NCBI RefSeq assembly: GCF_001590785.1
Contig: NZ_LTAO01000001.1
Span: forward strand, 248,001 to 312,000
Direction: 5' to 3'
Source: Alkalihalobacillus trypoxylicola
GTDB taxonomy: Bacteria; Bacillota; Bacilli; Bacillales; Bacillaceae_D
Length of the DNA: 64,000 nt
Position 1 is the first letter of the stretch. Each line of letters starts with the position of its first letter. The notes below the pieces were generated by a model, which saw only the letters and a list, made by a program, of their open reading frames with translations, was not told the DNA's origin and did no database searches. Positions 55,316 to 64,000 of the stretch are shown piece after piece. The translations under genes were made by a program, and so were the position numbers.

Positions 55316-57028
55316 TCATTCACTTTTTAACTCTTGAACCTTGGCAGCTAAATAGTCTACCAGGTCTGAAACAGAAACCTCAACGGATTCACCAGAATGA
55401 CGAATTTTTAATTCCACTATCCCTTCACTTGCTTTTTTACCAATCGCAATTCGAATAGGGATACCCACTAAATCCGCATCATTGAATTTCACACCCGCTC
55501 TTTCCTTTCGATCATCAAAAAGCACTTCGTAGCCTTTTTCGGATAATAGCGAATATAAATGCTCACCTAAATCAGCTTGTTCCTGATTCTTCATATTAAG
55601 AGCTAATAAATGGATATGAAATGGTGCTACTTCATACGGCCAAGTAATTCCTTTTTCATCATGATGTTGTTCAATAATCGCTGCAACTGTTCTGGAAACT
55701 CCAATTCCATAGCACCCCATCATAATAGGCTTAGATTTTCCATTTTCATCGAGTACCGTTGCTCCCATATTTTCAGAATAAAATGTACCTAACTTAAAGA
55801 CTTGTCCAACTTCAATTCCTTGAGCAAAACGGATTTTACCTTTACCGTCTGGAGAAGGCTCTCCCTCTTTAATAAAACGGATATCGCCATAGTTTTCTAC
55901 ATCAATATCTCGCTCAGCATGAACACCAGTATAATGCTTATGCTCTTCATTGGCTCCACAAACCCCATTCACTATATATTGAATGGCATGATCGGCTACT
56001 ACTTTTAAGCTTGTACCGATTGGTCCGATACTGCCTACAGGCGTTTTTACAACTTCTAATACCTCTTCATTAGTTGCTAAACGAATTTCTTTTGCATTTA
56101 ATTGATGCTTCAATTTGATTTCGTTTAATTCATGATCACCACGAATTAAAACTAAAACCCAGTCACCATCTACATTCGTAAGAAGCGATTTAATTATTGA
56201 AGAGGCTGGAACGTTTAAAAGTTCGGATACATCTTCAATCGTTTTAACATCTTTCGTTTCAACCTTGTTTAATTCTTCACGATGAGTAGGAAGATCATTA
56301 GGCGCTTTTACTTGAACGGCAGCCATCTCTATATTAGCTGCATAATCAGAAGAATCTGAGTAGGCAATCGTATCTTCCCCAACCTCAGCCAAAGCCATAA
56401 ATTCATGGGTATCTTTTCCTCCCATAGCTCCAGAATCTGCAATAACAGGTCTAAAGGTTAAGCCAACACGTGTAAAGGTTTTCGAATAGGCTTCATACAT
56501 TTTTTCATAGGCTTCATGAAGGCTCTCTTCATTAGAATGAAAAGAATACGCATCCTTCATGATAAATTCTCTTCCACGAAGCAAACCAAAGCGAGGTCTT
56601 CTTTCATCTCGGAATTTGGTTTGAATTTGGTAAACGTTTAATGGTAGCTGTTTATACGATTGGATAAAGTCGCGAATAATCGAAGTAATTACTTCTTCAT
56701 GAGTTGGTCCTAAGGCAAAGGAACGATTATGACGATCTTTTAACCGCATTAATTCACCACCCATTTTATCCCAGCGACCTGTTTCTTGCCATAACTCTGC
56801 TGGATGAAGGGTAGGCATTGTCAATTGTTGAGAACCAGCTTTCGACATCTCTTCATGAACAATATTCTCTACCTTATGAATCACTCTTTTAGCTAGTGGT
56901 AAATAGGAATAAACCCCAGCTGCAAGTTGTTTAATCATTCCAGCACGTAGCATTAATTGATGGCTAGCAATATCTGCATCAGCTGGCACATCTCTAAGGG
57001 TAGGCAATAAAAATGATGATTGTTTCAT
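55316..57028 (-). CDS. proS: Prolyl-tRNA synthetase
   Basis: A class II synthetase that charges tRNA-Pro. Motif 1/2 regions are visible ([35 protein letters not shown]), together with motif 3 ([18 protein letters not shown]). Between motifs 2 and 3 lies the YbaK-like editing insertion (about 230-390) with DDL/NV-type hydrolase elements ([17 protein letters not shown]), which marks the bacterial type that clears Ala-tRNA-Pro. Length 570 is typical. It follows rseP by 35 bp. No T-box was seen upstream. Confidence 0.97.
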   Translation of the reverse strand: MKQSSFLLPTLRDVPADADIASHQLMLRAGMIKQLAAGVYSYLPLAKRVIHKVENIVHEEMSKAGSQQLTMPTLHPAELWQETGRWDKMGGELMRLKDRHNRSFALGPTHEEVITSIIRDFIQSYKQLPLNVYQIQTKFRDERRPRFGLLRGREFIMKDAYSFHSNEESLHEAYEKMYEAYSKTFTRVGLTFRPVIADSGAMGGKDTHEFMALAEVGEDTIAYSDSSDYAANIEMAAVQVKAPNDLPTHREELNKVETKDVKTIEDVSELLNVPASSIIKSLLTNVDGDWVLVLIRGDHELNEIKLKHQLNAKEIRLATNEEVLEVVKTPVGSIGPIGTSLKVVADHAIQYIVNGVCGANEEHKHYTGVHAERDIDVENYGDIRFIKEGEPSPDGKGKIRFAQGIEVGQVFKLGTFYSENMGATVLDENGKSKPIMMGCYGIGVSRTVAAIIEQHHDEKGITWPYEVAPFHIHLLALNMKNQEQADLGEHLYSLLSEKGYEVLFDDRKERAGVKFNDADLVGIPIRIAIGKKASEGIVELKIRHSGESVEVSVSDLVDYLAAKVQELKSE

Positions 57029-57063
57029 AATAATCTCCTTTTAAACAGTCTAGAAACCTGTTT

Positions 57064-58320
57064 TTACATAAATAATCGATTAATATCATTCCAAGTAACG
57101 ACGATGACTAATAGGAATAATAAAGCAAAGCCGACAAAATGGACCATTCCCTCTTTTTGAGGATCAATGGGTTTCCCTCTTACAGCCTCAAGACCTAAAA
57201 AGACTAAACGTCCACCATCCATTGCTGGAATAGGTAATAAATTAATAATTCCTAAGTTAACACTTAGCGCTGCAGCCCAACGCATTAAAACAAATATACC
57301 TAAAGCTGCTGCCTCACCTGTGTAATTATAAATCCCTACTGGACCAGCTACATAATCAATAGAAAAGTCCCCTGTAAGAATCAAACTAAGTACATCAAAA
57401 ATCATTGTAGTAAAAAACCACGTTTCTTGTGCACCAAACACAATAGAACCAAATAATGAGAATTCAGAAGGCTGCATAATACCAATAAACCCTTCTGCTT
57501 CTCCTTGTGGATTCTCACGTTCTGCTGGTGTTACCTCAATCACCAAAGCTTCTCCATTTCGATTAATTTCAAAATCGATGGGTTCGTTTGGGTTTTGCTG
57601 GATAACTGCTGTCATATCGATCCAAGAGTCAACAGGACTAGAATCTATCGATAAAACGACATCCCCCTCCATCAAACCAGCTTCTTTGGCAACTCCTTCA
57701 TCTGTTATTTGTCCGATTCTCGCTTCATCGACGGGAAGTCCTTGAAAAAGTGCAAATAACGTAAATAAAACAAAGGCTAGGACAAAATTCATTAAGGGAC
57801 CAGCGAAAATAGCAAGTGAGCGTTGACCAACAGTCTTTGAACCAAACTGTCTATGCCATGGCGCAATTTGCGTTGCTATTTCATCTTGAATCAATTTTGC
57901 TTTTTCATCAACGGAATAAGTTACTTTCTCATCATGTTCATCATAAGCAACAATTTCTAATGCATGCTCTAAGTCAATCTGTTCGACTTGAACAACTCTT
58001 GCTTCAGGATGCTTTGATTTATTATTGATAATGATTTTTTCTACTTTATCTTCATTGTTAAGTACAAGTCCGATATCATAACCAGGCTTAATTTGAATCG
58101 TCTCTGGGTCTTCACCAGCCATTCTTACATATCCACCTAATGGAAGTAAACGTATGGTGTAAATCGTTTCATTTCTTTCAAAAGAAAATATCTTAGGACC
58201 AAAACCAATTGCGAATTCTCGACAAAGAATTCCTGCTCTTTTGGCAAAAACTAAATGACCCCATTCATGAATAAATACGAGCAATCCAAAAACGACTATA
58301 AAAGAAAGTAACGTTTCCAA
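57064..58320 (-). CDS. rseP: Site-2 intramembrane protease RseP (RasP)
   Basis: RasP cleaves membrane-embedded anti-sigma factors such as RsiW and remnant signal peptides. The zinc motif HEWGH lies at residues 18-22 in the first transmembrane helix, a [10 protein letters not shown] motif near 180, a PDZ domain at about 200-270, and the second active-site motif [10 protein letters not shown] near 362. At least four membrane segments are visible. It lies between dxr and proS, as in B. subtilis. Confidence 0.97.
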   Translation of the reverse strand: METLLSFIVVFGLLVFIHEWGHLVFAKRAGILCREFAIGFGPKIFSFERNETIYTIRLLPLGGYVRMAGEDPETIQIKPGYDIGLVLNNEDKVEKIIINNKSKHPEARVVQVEQIDLEHALEIVAYDEHDEKVTYSVDEKAKLIQDEIATQIAPWHRQFGSKTVGQRSLAIFAGPLMNFVLAFVLFTLFALFQGLPVDEARIGQITDEGVAKEAGLMEGDVVLSIDSSPVDSWIDMTAVIQQNPNEPIDFEINRNGEALVIEVTPAERENPQGEAEGFIGIMQPSEFSLFGSIVFGAQETWFFTTMIFDVLSLILTGDFSIDYVAGPVGIYNYTGEAAALGIFVLMRWAAALSVNLGIINLLPIPAMDGGRLVFLGLEAVRGKPIDPQKEGMVHFVGFALLFLLVIVVTWNDINRLFM

Positions 58321-58339
58321 TCAATATTCCCCACCTTTC

Positions 58340-59488
58340 CTAGTTCACTTTAGAATGGATTAAGTCTCTAATCCTTTGATCAATTTCAACAATTTCATCT
58401 AATGTAGGTTCTTTTATAACATCATGATGTTCTAACGCTTGTTCAATTAAACGTTCAATTGATAAAAAGTCAATTTTTTTAGATAAAAAGGCACTAACCG
58501 CTTCTTCATTTGCTGCATTTAAAACAGTTGGCATTGATCCTCCTATTTTTCCTGCTTCATAAGCAAGTGCCATCATTCGGTATCTTTCTAAATCTAAAGG
58601 CTGAAAATGTAGTGCACCCAATTCCCATAATTTTAACCTGTCTCCAGTCTTCCTTTCAAGCCTTTTCGGATAGGTTAAAGCATACTGAATCGGAACCCTC
58701 ATATCTGGTGTTCCTAACTGAGCAATGACACTTTTATCAACAAATTCAACCATCGAATGAATAATACTCTCTTTATGTAATAATACATCAATATGTGAAT
58801 AAGGAATATCAAATAACCAATGTGCCTCAATTACTTCTAAACCTTTGTTCATCATCGTTGCTGAATCAATGGTAATCTTTGCACCCATCGACCAATTCGG
58901 ATGCTTCAAAGCGGCTTCTAGTGTGACATGCTTTAATTCTTCTCTTGATAAATCTCTAAAGCTACCACCAGAGGCTGTTAGGATTATTTGCTCTATTTGC
59001 TCATGATTTTCTCCATTTAGTGCCTGGAAAATCGCCGAATGCTCACTATCTACCGGCAATAATGGAACGTTATGTATTTTCGCTGCTTTTGTGACAAGAT
59101 GACCAGCTGTTACTAATGTTTCTTTATTAGCAATAGCGATTTGCTTTTTGGCTTCGATCGCTGCTAAAGTAGGCTGAAGTCCAACACTACCTAACACCGC
59201 ATTAACTAAAACATCTGCACTCTCAATGGTTGCAACTTCTATTAACCCTTCTTCTCCACATAAAACCTTTACTTTATCTCCAAACTCCACTTGTAATTTA
59301 TGCATACTTTCTTTATCAGCAACAGATACAACTTCCGGCTGAAATTCATGAATCTGTTTTTTTGCTAGGTCTATATTATGTCCGATCGACATGGAAACTA
59401 ATTGAAAATGTTCACTATGTTCCCTTATGACATCTAATGTTTGGGTGCCAATAGACCCTGTTGAGCCTAGCAGTGCAATTTTTTTCAT
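58340..59488 (-). CDS. dxr: 1-deoxy-D-xylulose 5-phosphate reductoisomerase
   Basis: Second enzyme of the MEP isoprenoid pathway, making 2-C-methylerythritol 4-phosphate with NADPH. Motifs: [14 protein letters not shown] at the N-terminus, [11 protein letters not shown] and [19 protein letters not shown] with the metal and substrate ligands. The ATG at 59488 (382 residues) has a GAGGGTG site 5 nt upstream; an ATG ten codons earlier lies in the leader. The isoprenoid made here feeds uppS, two genes upstream in the same cluster. Confidence 0.97.
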   Translation of the reverse strand: MKKIALLGSTGSIGTQTLDVIREHSEHFQLVSMSIGHNIDLAKKQIHEFQPEVVSVADKESMHKLQVEFGDKVKVLCGEEGLIEVATIESADVLVNAVLGSVGLQPTLAAIEAKKQIAIANKETLVTAGHLVTKAAKIHNVPLLPVDSEHSAIFQALNGENHEQIEQIILTASGGSFRDLSREELKHVTLEAALKHPNWSMGAKITIDSATMMNKGLEVIEAHWLFDIPYSHIDVLLHKESIIHSMVEFVDKSVIAQLGTPDMRVPIQYALTYPKRLERKTGDRLKLWELGALHFQPLDLERYRMMALAYEAGKIGGSMPTVLNAANEEAVSAFLSKKIDFLSIERLIEQALEHHDVIKEPTLDEIVEIDQRIRDLIHSKVN

Positions 59489-59521
59489 GTGTTCACCCTC
59501 TTGTTTATAGTTTAGCAAATT

Positions 59522-60319
59522 TTATATCAATTGAAGAAGGTGTAAGACCGGCACCACATAAATTAAGCTATCAAAGCGGTCTAATATTCCCCCGTGACCT
59601 GGTAATACATTACCAGAATCCTTCACTGCATAATGACGTTTTAATGCAGACTCAACCAAGTCACCTAATTGTCCAAATATCGAAGCTACGAGCATCACGA
59701 ATAAAGCGGTCGTATAGTGATCAAAGATAGGAAAGAAATAATAAAATATACTACCTAAAAGCACCGCACATAAAATACCGCCGATTGCTCCTTCGATTGT
59801 TTTTTTCGGACTAATTTCGGGCCAAAGCTTATGTTTACCAAAAGCTCGTCCCACAAAATAGGCTCCAGAATCAGTTGTCCAAATTAATATTAAAACAAAG
59901 AAGACTAGCATCATTCCCGTTTCAGCTATTTCTCTTGTCATGAGCAAATAATGAAAACCAAACCCAACATAGACAGAAGATAAAATGATGAATCCTACCT
60001 CATCGAACGTCATTTTATTTTTAAGTAATACCGTTAGCATTAATAAAAATAAAATTAAGAACACAAAAATTTCTACTTTTGTAAATTGAATTGGAAAGAA
60101 GGAGTCAAACCAATTTGAAGGTATAAGTAAGAGCCACATCGAAATTAAGCTAATTAATCCGATAATCGAAAAGGGTGAAATTTTCTTCATTTTTAATAGC
60201 TCCATCATCGCCACAGAAGCGACAATGAAAATAAATAATGAGAATAACCACCCACCAGCCACTACTAGGCTAATAAACAAAGCTCCACCTAAAACTCCTG
60301 TTATAATTCTCTGCTTCAA
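59522..60319 (-). CDS. cdsA: Phosphatidate cytidylyltransferase
   Basis: CdsA makes CDP-diacylglycerol, precursor of the phospholipids later produced by PgsA. The 265-residue integral membrane protein has about seven hydrophobic segments, ending with the family signature (GDLVESALKRHYAVKDSG, then LPGHGGILDRFDS). It lies between uppS (19 bp upstream) and dxr, probably co-transcribed. Confidence 0.97.
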   Translation of the reverse strand: MKQRIITGVLGGALFISLVVAGGWLFSLFIFIVASVAMMELLKMKKISPFSIIGLISLISMWLLLIPSNWFDSFFPIQFTKVEIFVFLILFLLMLTVLLKNKMTFDEVGFIILSSVYVGFGFHYLLMTREIAETGMMLVFFVLILIWTTDSGAYFVGRAFGKHKLWPEISPKKTIEGAIGGILCAVLLGSIFYYFFPIFDHYTTALFVMLVASIFGQLGDLVESALKRHYAVKDSGNVLPGHGGILDRFDSLIYVVPVLHLLQLI

Positions 60320-60338
60320 AATATTGCGCCTCCTTTAA

Positions 60339-61112
60339 CTATACCCCACCATAGCGCCTTGCTCGATTTTGATAGACTGATATAGCCTCGGTAAAATGGT
60401 CCTCATTAAAATCAGGCCATAGTACATCAGTAAACCAAAGCTCACTATATGCAGCCTGCCATAGCATAAAATTGCTTAGTCTAATTTCTCCACTGGTACG
60501 AATTAACAAGTCAGGATCTGATAAGGAAGCGGTCATTAAATGTTGATTAATGGTTTCTTCATTAATTTGATCAGGTCGTAATTTTCCCTCTTTTACTTCC
60601 TCACTAATCGATTGAATCGCTTCAACTAATTCTGTGCGGCTTCCATAGTTGAGAGCAAAATTTAAAATTAATCCTGTGTTATCCTTTGTTTCAGCCACTG
60701 CTTTTTCAACCGCATTTAATGTATATTCTGGTAAGTGGTCCAGACTTCCCATTAAACGCACCTTCACATTTTCCTTTTTTAATATCGGTAATTCACTGTT
60801 TAAATACCTTTCGGGTAGTCTTAATAAATAATCGACCTCCGTCTTCGGTCTTTTCCAATTCTCAGTTGAAAATGCGTATAATGTTAAGACTTCAATCCCA
60901 AATTCATTGGCTTTTCTCACTATTTTATTGACAACTTTCATTCCTTCACGATGTCCAATAACACGTGGAAATCCTTTTTGTTTAGCCCATCTTCCATTTC
61001 CATCCATAATAATGGCAACATGTTTCGGCATTTTCATACTATCAAGATCAATAGTTGGTTCTTCTCTTGATTCCATGCCTTTTGATTTCCATTTTGAAAA
61101 TTTATCAAGCAT
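60339..61112 (-). CDS. uppS: Undecaprenyl diphosphate synthase
   Basis: Adds isopentenyl units to farnesyl diphosphate, giving the C55 lipid carrier for cell-wall synthesis. Diagnostic motifs are VAIIMDGNGRWAKQKG, LYAFSTENWKRP, LNYGSRTELVEA and the end block RTSGEIRLSNFMLWQAAYSE. The ATG at 61112 (257 residues) has GGAGG 8 nt upstream; an ATG five codons earlier overlaps that site. It follows frr after a terminator. Confidence 0.97.
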   Translation of the reverse strand: MLDKFSKWKSKGMESREEPTIDLDSMKMPKHVAIIMDGNGRWAKQKGFPRVIGHREGMKVVNKIVRKANEFGIEVLTLYAFSTENWKRPKTEVDYLLRLPERYLNSELPILKKENVKVRLMGSLDHLPEYTLNAVEKAVAETKDNTGLILNFALNYGSRTELVEAIQSISEEVKEGKLRPDQINEETINQHLMTASLSDPDLLIRTSGEIRLSNFMLWQAAYSELWFTDVLWPDFNEDHFTEAISVYQNRARRYGGV

Positions 61113-61194
61113 CCGTCTGCCCTCCATTTATGCGCAATCCTGAGTGTCGCTTCTTTAAAAGTAACCTATGATTAACACATGAGAGAAAAAGTGT

Positions 61195-61217
61195 AAAAAA
61201 CCCCCTAAAAAGAGGGT
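61195..61217 (-). terminator. Terminator of pyrH-frr
   Basis: A 7 bp stem (ACCCCCT at 61200-61206 against AGAGGGT at 61211-61217, one G-U in RNA, 4 nt loop) is followed by six T residues on the minus strand, downstream of frr. Confidence 0.75.
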
Positions 61218-61250
61218 CTTTATTCTTCATCTAGTTTACAACGATTTTGA

Positions 61251-61808
61251 TTAAACTTCCATAATTTCTTTCTCTTTATTAGCAGAAATACCGTCCATTT
61301 TTTCAATCGTTTTGTCCGTTAATTTTTGCACTTCGTCTGTATAACGGCGTAAATCATCTTCTGTCAAATCGCCATCTTTTTGTGATTTTTTAAGTTCATC
61401 ATTAGCATCACGGCGAACATTACGAACAGCAACTTTCCCTTCCTCTGCTGAACGTTTTACTAGCTTAACTAACTCTTTTCGACGCTCTTCCGTTAATGCA
61501 GGAATTGCAATACGAATAATCGTTCCGTCATTGGACGGAGTTAACCCTAAGTCCGCTTTTAAAATGGCACGTTCGATATCGTTAATTGAAGATTTATCAA
61601 ATGGTTGCACAGTCAATAAACGAGCTTCTGGTACCGAAATGGTTGCAAGTTGATTCAATGGTGTCTCCGCTCCGTAATATTCAACCGTTACCCGGTCTAA
61701 TAAGGCTGGATTTGCACGACCAGCACGCAATTTCGCTAGTTCACGATTTAGCGCGTCTACTGCTTTATTCATTCTGTCCTGGGCACTATTAATAATTTCT
61801 GTTGACAT
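61251..61808 (-). CDS. frr: Ribosome recycling factor
   Basis: RRF splits post-termination ribosomes together with EF-G. The 185-residue product has the family blocks [45 protein letters not shown] and the end region [15 protein letters not shown]. It starts right after pyrH (stop at 61810) with a GAGGGGG site, and a terminator follows. Confidence 0.98.
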   Translation of the reverse strand: MSTEIINSAQDRMNKAVDALNRELAKLRAGRANPALLDRVTVEYYGAETPLNQLATISVPEARLLTVQPFDKSSINDIERAILKADLGLTPSNDGTIIRIAIPALTEERRKELVKLVKRSAEEGKVAVRNVRRDANDELKKSQKDGDLTEDDLRRYTDEVQKLTDKTIEKMDGISANKEKEIMEV

Positions 61809-61809
61809 A

Positions 61810-62526
61810 TTATTTCCCCCTCACTACTGTACCGATTTCTTCACCTAGTACAGCTCGTTTTATATTTCCTTCTTCCATAATTGAAAAGACAATTAAAGGA
61901 ATATTATTGTCCATACATAATGAAGATGCTGTTGTATCCATTACAGCTAATCCTTCTTTAAGTACATCCATATATGTAATCGAAGTATACTTAGTAGCAT
62001 TTTCATCTTGAGTTGGATCGGCACTATAAATTCCATCCACATTATTTTTCGCCATCAAAATGACCTCAGCTTCAATCTCTGCAGCTCGTAGTGCGGCAGT
62101 CGTATCAGTAGAAAAATAAGGGTTTCCTGTACCAGCAGCAAAGATAACTACGCGTTTCTTTTCTAAATGACGAATCGCTTTTCGACGAATATATGGCTCT
62201 GCTACTTGACGCATTTCTATTGAAGTCTGTACTCTCGTTTGAATTCCAATATCCTCTAAGCTATCTTGCAAAGCAAGTGAATTCATTACCGTAGCAAGCA
62301 TCCCCATATAATCAGCAGTTGCTCTATCCATACCCTTAGCGCTGCCTGCCATACCACGCCAAATATTTCCGCCACCAACTACTACTGCTACTTCCACATC
62401 TAATTCTACTATTTCTTTAATTTGTGTAGCAACAGATTGAATGACTAGTGGATCAATTCCGTAACCTTGCTTTCCCGCTAGCGCTTCTCCACTCAATTTT
62501 AAAACTACTCGATTATATTTTTGCAT
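61810..62526 (-). CDS. pyrH: Uridylate kinase
   Basis: UMP kinase of the bacterial amino-acid-kinase fold; phosphorylates UMP to UDP. Motifs include [12 protein letters not shown] at the N-terminus, [11 protein letters not shown] near 50 and [20 protein letters not shown] near 125. The ATG at 62526 (238 residues) has a GGAGG site 5 nt upstream; the open frame extends 20 codons further but that part has no family similarity. It is separated from tsf by a terminator and adjoins frr. Confidence 0.97.
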   Translation of the reverse strand: MQKYNRVVLKLSGEALAGKQGYGIDPLVIQSVATQIKEIVELDVEVAVVVGGGNIWRGMAGSAKGMDRATADYMGMLATVMNSLALQDSLEDIGIQTRVQTSIEMRQVAEPYIRRKAIRHLEKKRVVIFAAGTGNPYFSTDTTAALRAAEIEAEVILMAKNNVDGIYSADPTQDENATKYTSITYMDVLKEGLAVMDTTASSLCMDNNIPLIVFSIMEEGNIKRAVLGEEIGTVVRGK

Positions 62527-62573
62527 GATGCCCTCCATATCGTCATACATATAAGATAAATTAGCTTGCTTTG

Positions 62574-62602
62574 AAAAAAGGGACACGGATGAATGTGCCC
62601 CT
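62574..62602 (-). terminator. Terminator of tsf
   Basis: AGGGACAC (62579-62586) and GTGCCCCT (62595-62602) form an 8 bp stem with one G-U in RNA and an 8 nt loop; six T residues follow on the minus strand. Confidence 0.8.
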
Positions 62603-62611
62603 TATCTTGAA

Positions 62612-63496
62612 TTATTTCTTTACTTGAGACATAACTTCATCTGCGAAGTTATCTTCTCTTTTCTCAATACCTTCGCCCACTTCAAAACGAATGAAGCTTT
62701 GAACGGTAGCACCTTTATTTTGAAGGAATTTGCCTACTTTTTGATCGCCATCTTTTACAAATGGTTGGTCAACTAAACATACTTGTTCAAAGAACTTGCT
62801 TAGACGGCCCTCTACCATTTTTTCAACGATTTTTTCTGGCTTACCTTCGTTAAGAGCTTGTTGCTTTAAGATTTCACGTTCGTGATTAACCGTTTCTTCT
62901 GATACAGAAGAACGATCCACATAAGTAGGATTGATAGCCGCTACATGCATAGCGATATCTTTCGCTAACTCTTGGTCTGTTGTTCCGTTAAGTACCGTTA
63001 AAACTCCAATACGGCCACCCATGTGTAAGTACTCACCAAATGCATCAGCATCTGTTTTTTCTACTACAACAAAACGACGAAGGGTGATTTTTTCACCAAT
63101 CTTTGCAACAGCTGAATTAATGTGCTCTTCAACAGCTGGTCCATTCCCTTGAAAATCTTGCTTTAAAGCCGCTTCAACGTCTGCTGGATTTTGTGTTAGA
63201 ACGTGGTCAGCTAAATCTTTTACTAAAGTTTGGAAAGCTTCATTTTTCGCAACAAAATCTGTTTCAGAGTTTACTTCGATAATGATGGCTTTATTTCCTT
63301 CTGATTTTACATATGTTAAACCTTCAGCCGCAATACGGTCTGCTTTTTTAGCTGCTTTTGCAATTCCTTTTTCACGTAAAAGGTCAATTGCTTTTTCCAT
63401 GTCACCATCAACTTCTGTTAATGCTTTTTTACAATCCATCATTCCTGCGCCTGTTTTTTCACGCAATTCTTTTACCATACTCGCTGTAATTGCCAT
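62612..63496 (-). CDS. tsf: Translation elongation factor Ts
   Basis: EF-Ts is the nucleotide exchange factor for EF-Tu. The 294-residue product starts [20 protein letters not shown] with the following DCKKALTE, and has [12 protein letters not shown] and [13 protein letters not shown], all diagnostic. The ATG at 63496 has AAGGAGG 9 nt upstream; an earlier in-frame start eight codons up is rejected. It lies downstream of rpsB, with a terminator-like hairpin in between that may set the ratio of the two. Confidence 0.98.
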   Translation of the reverse strand: MAITASMVKELREKTGAGMMDCKKALTEVDGDMEKAIDLLREKGIAKAAKKADRIAAEGLTYVKSEGNKAIIIEVNSETDFVAKNEAFQTLVKDLADHVLTQNPADVEAALKQDFQGNGPAVEEHINSAVAKIGEKITLRRFVVVEKTDADAFGEYLHMGGRIGVLTVLNGTTDQELAKDIAMHVAAINPTYVDRSSVSEETVNHEREILKQQALNEGKPEKIVEKMVEGRLSKFFEQVCLVDQPFVKDGDQKVGKFLQNKGATVQSFIRFEVGEGIEKREDNFADEVMSQVKK

Positions 63497-63605
63497 TATT
63501 TTACGCCTCCTTAAATTCAAGTATGTACGACATCAAAAGGTTTCAACCTTTATAAATGCCTACATAAACATTACATTGACTGAGTTTATATGTACCTTTC
63601 AGTCC

Positions 63606-63644
63606 AAAAAAGGATGGAAAGGGTATCCCCCTTTACCACCCTTT
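63606..63644 (-). terminator. Terminator-like hairpin between rpsB and tsf
   Basis: On the minus strand AAAGGGTGG-T-AAAGG pairs with CCTTTCCATCCTTT (14 bp with one bulged T and one G-U), followed by T residues. It lies about 17 bp past the rpsB stop. Confidence 0.75.
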
Positions 63645-63660
63645 GACCGCATAAATAAAA

Positions 63661-64000
63661 TTAAGCCGTTGTTGTTTCTTCTTCAACTTCTTCTTCAACA
63701 GCTTCAGCCGTTGTTGCTTCAATCACTGCATCAGCCATTTTTGCTGTAAGAAGTTTAACCGCACGAATTGCATCATCGTTACCAGGGATCACATAATCAA
63801 TTTCATCTGGATCACAGTTTGTATCAACAATCGCTACGATTGGGATGTTTAATTTATGAGCTTCTGCAATAGCAATGCGCTCTTTACGTGGGTCAATAAC
63901 AAATAATGCATCAGGAACTCCTGGCATATCCTTGATTCCACCTAAGAATTTTTCAAGGCGGTCCATTTCCTTATTCAATAAGATAACTTCTTTTTTCGGA
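63661..64000 (-). CDS. rpsB: 30S ribosomal protein S2 (5' part beyond window)
   Basis: The C-terminal part of S2, which binds the 30S subunit and holds S1. The frame runs open to the right edge and reads [20 protein letters not shown], then [18 protein letters not shown] and [19 protein letters not shown], matching S2 exactly. Roughly the first half of the protein, with its start, lies beyond position 64000. It ends with an acidic tail ([11 protein letters not shown]). The gene is followed by tsf, as in most bacteria. Confidence 0.97.
   Translation of the reverse strand, partial: PKKEVILLNKEMDRLEKFLGGIKDMPGVPDALFVIDPRKERIAIAEAHKLNIPIVAIVDTNCDPDEIDYVIPGNDDAIRAVKLLTAKMADAVIEATTAEAVEEEVEEETTTA

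Noticed and set aside
57029-57063. T-box upstream of proS
   Set aside because: The gap between rseP and proS is only 35 bp and has no room for a T-box leader.
63282-63749. Plus-strand 155-codon frame across tsf and rpsB
   Set aside because: Antisense to two certain ribosomal/translation genes and crosses their terminator; not credible.

Overview
The window is a 64 kb piece of a low-GC Bacillaceae chromosome. Every gene I can support lies on the minus strand, so transcription runs from the right edge to the left. Gene order follows the Bacillus subtilis rpsB-to-mutL segment closely. The spore genes (spoVS, cotE, dpaA/dpaB, a SpoIIIE-type ftsK, ymxH) show an endospore former. A very acidic extracytoplasmic stretch in RodZ hints at a salt- or alkali-adapted member, but I cannot name a species. 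Both edges cut genes: mutL lacks its last few codons on the left, and rpsB lacks its N-terminal half on the right.

Layout from right to left in transcription order. (1) 64000-55300: translation and envelope genes rpsB, tsf, pyrH, frr, uppS, cdsA, dxr, rseP and proS. (2) 55230-50920: polC, the replicative DNA polymerase. (3) 50700-43600: the nusA-infB cluster rimP, nusA, ylxR, ylxQ, infB, ylxP, rbfA, truB, ribF. (4) 43530-38100: rpsO, pnp, ylxY, mlpA, ymxH. (5) 37950-33100: the dipicolinate and aspartate pathway genes dpaA, dpaB, asd, dapG, dapA. (6) 32800-27300: RNase J2, TepA, YlzJ and the SpoIIIE/FtsK translocase. (7) 27250-19550: the ymfC-ymfF-ymfH-ymfI-ymfJ-ymfK-rodZ block, a YajQ-family gene and pgsA. 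(8) 19540-15270: cinA, a translationally coupled DEAD-box helicase, and recA with a LexA box. (9) 14810-11450: a four-gene Mre11/Rad50-like cassette. (10) 11300-1: rny, ymdB, spoVS, miaB, ricA, cotE, mutS and mutL.

Most of this is core machinery. The main departure from the textbook order is the cassette between recA and rny. It encodes an SbcD/Mre11-type nuclease and a Rad50/SbcC-type ATPase split into separate polypeptides: an N-terminal Walker A half ending in a CPVC zinc hook, a small coiled-coil protein, and a C-terminal signature/Walker B half. The four reading frames overlap or nearly touch, so they are probably made together. Its position between recA and mutS/mutL fits DNA end processing or repair. 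This is the best candidate here for a poorly described system.

Smaller points of interest are a DEAD-box helicase coupled to cinA, an RNase J2 with an intact metal-binding motif, a YlxY lacking the usual deacetylase aspartates, candidate sigma-K and sigma-H promoters ahead of sporulation genes, an apparent separate vegetative promoter for asd-dapG-dapA, and two degenerate copies of one intergenic repeat. I see no tRNA or rRNA genes, CRISPR array, insertion sequence or prophage.
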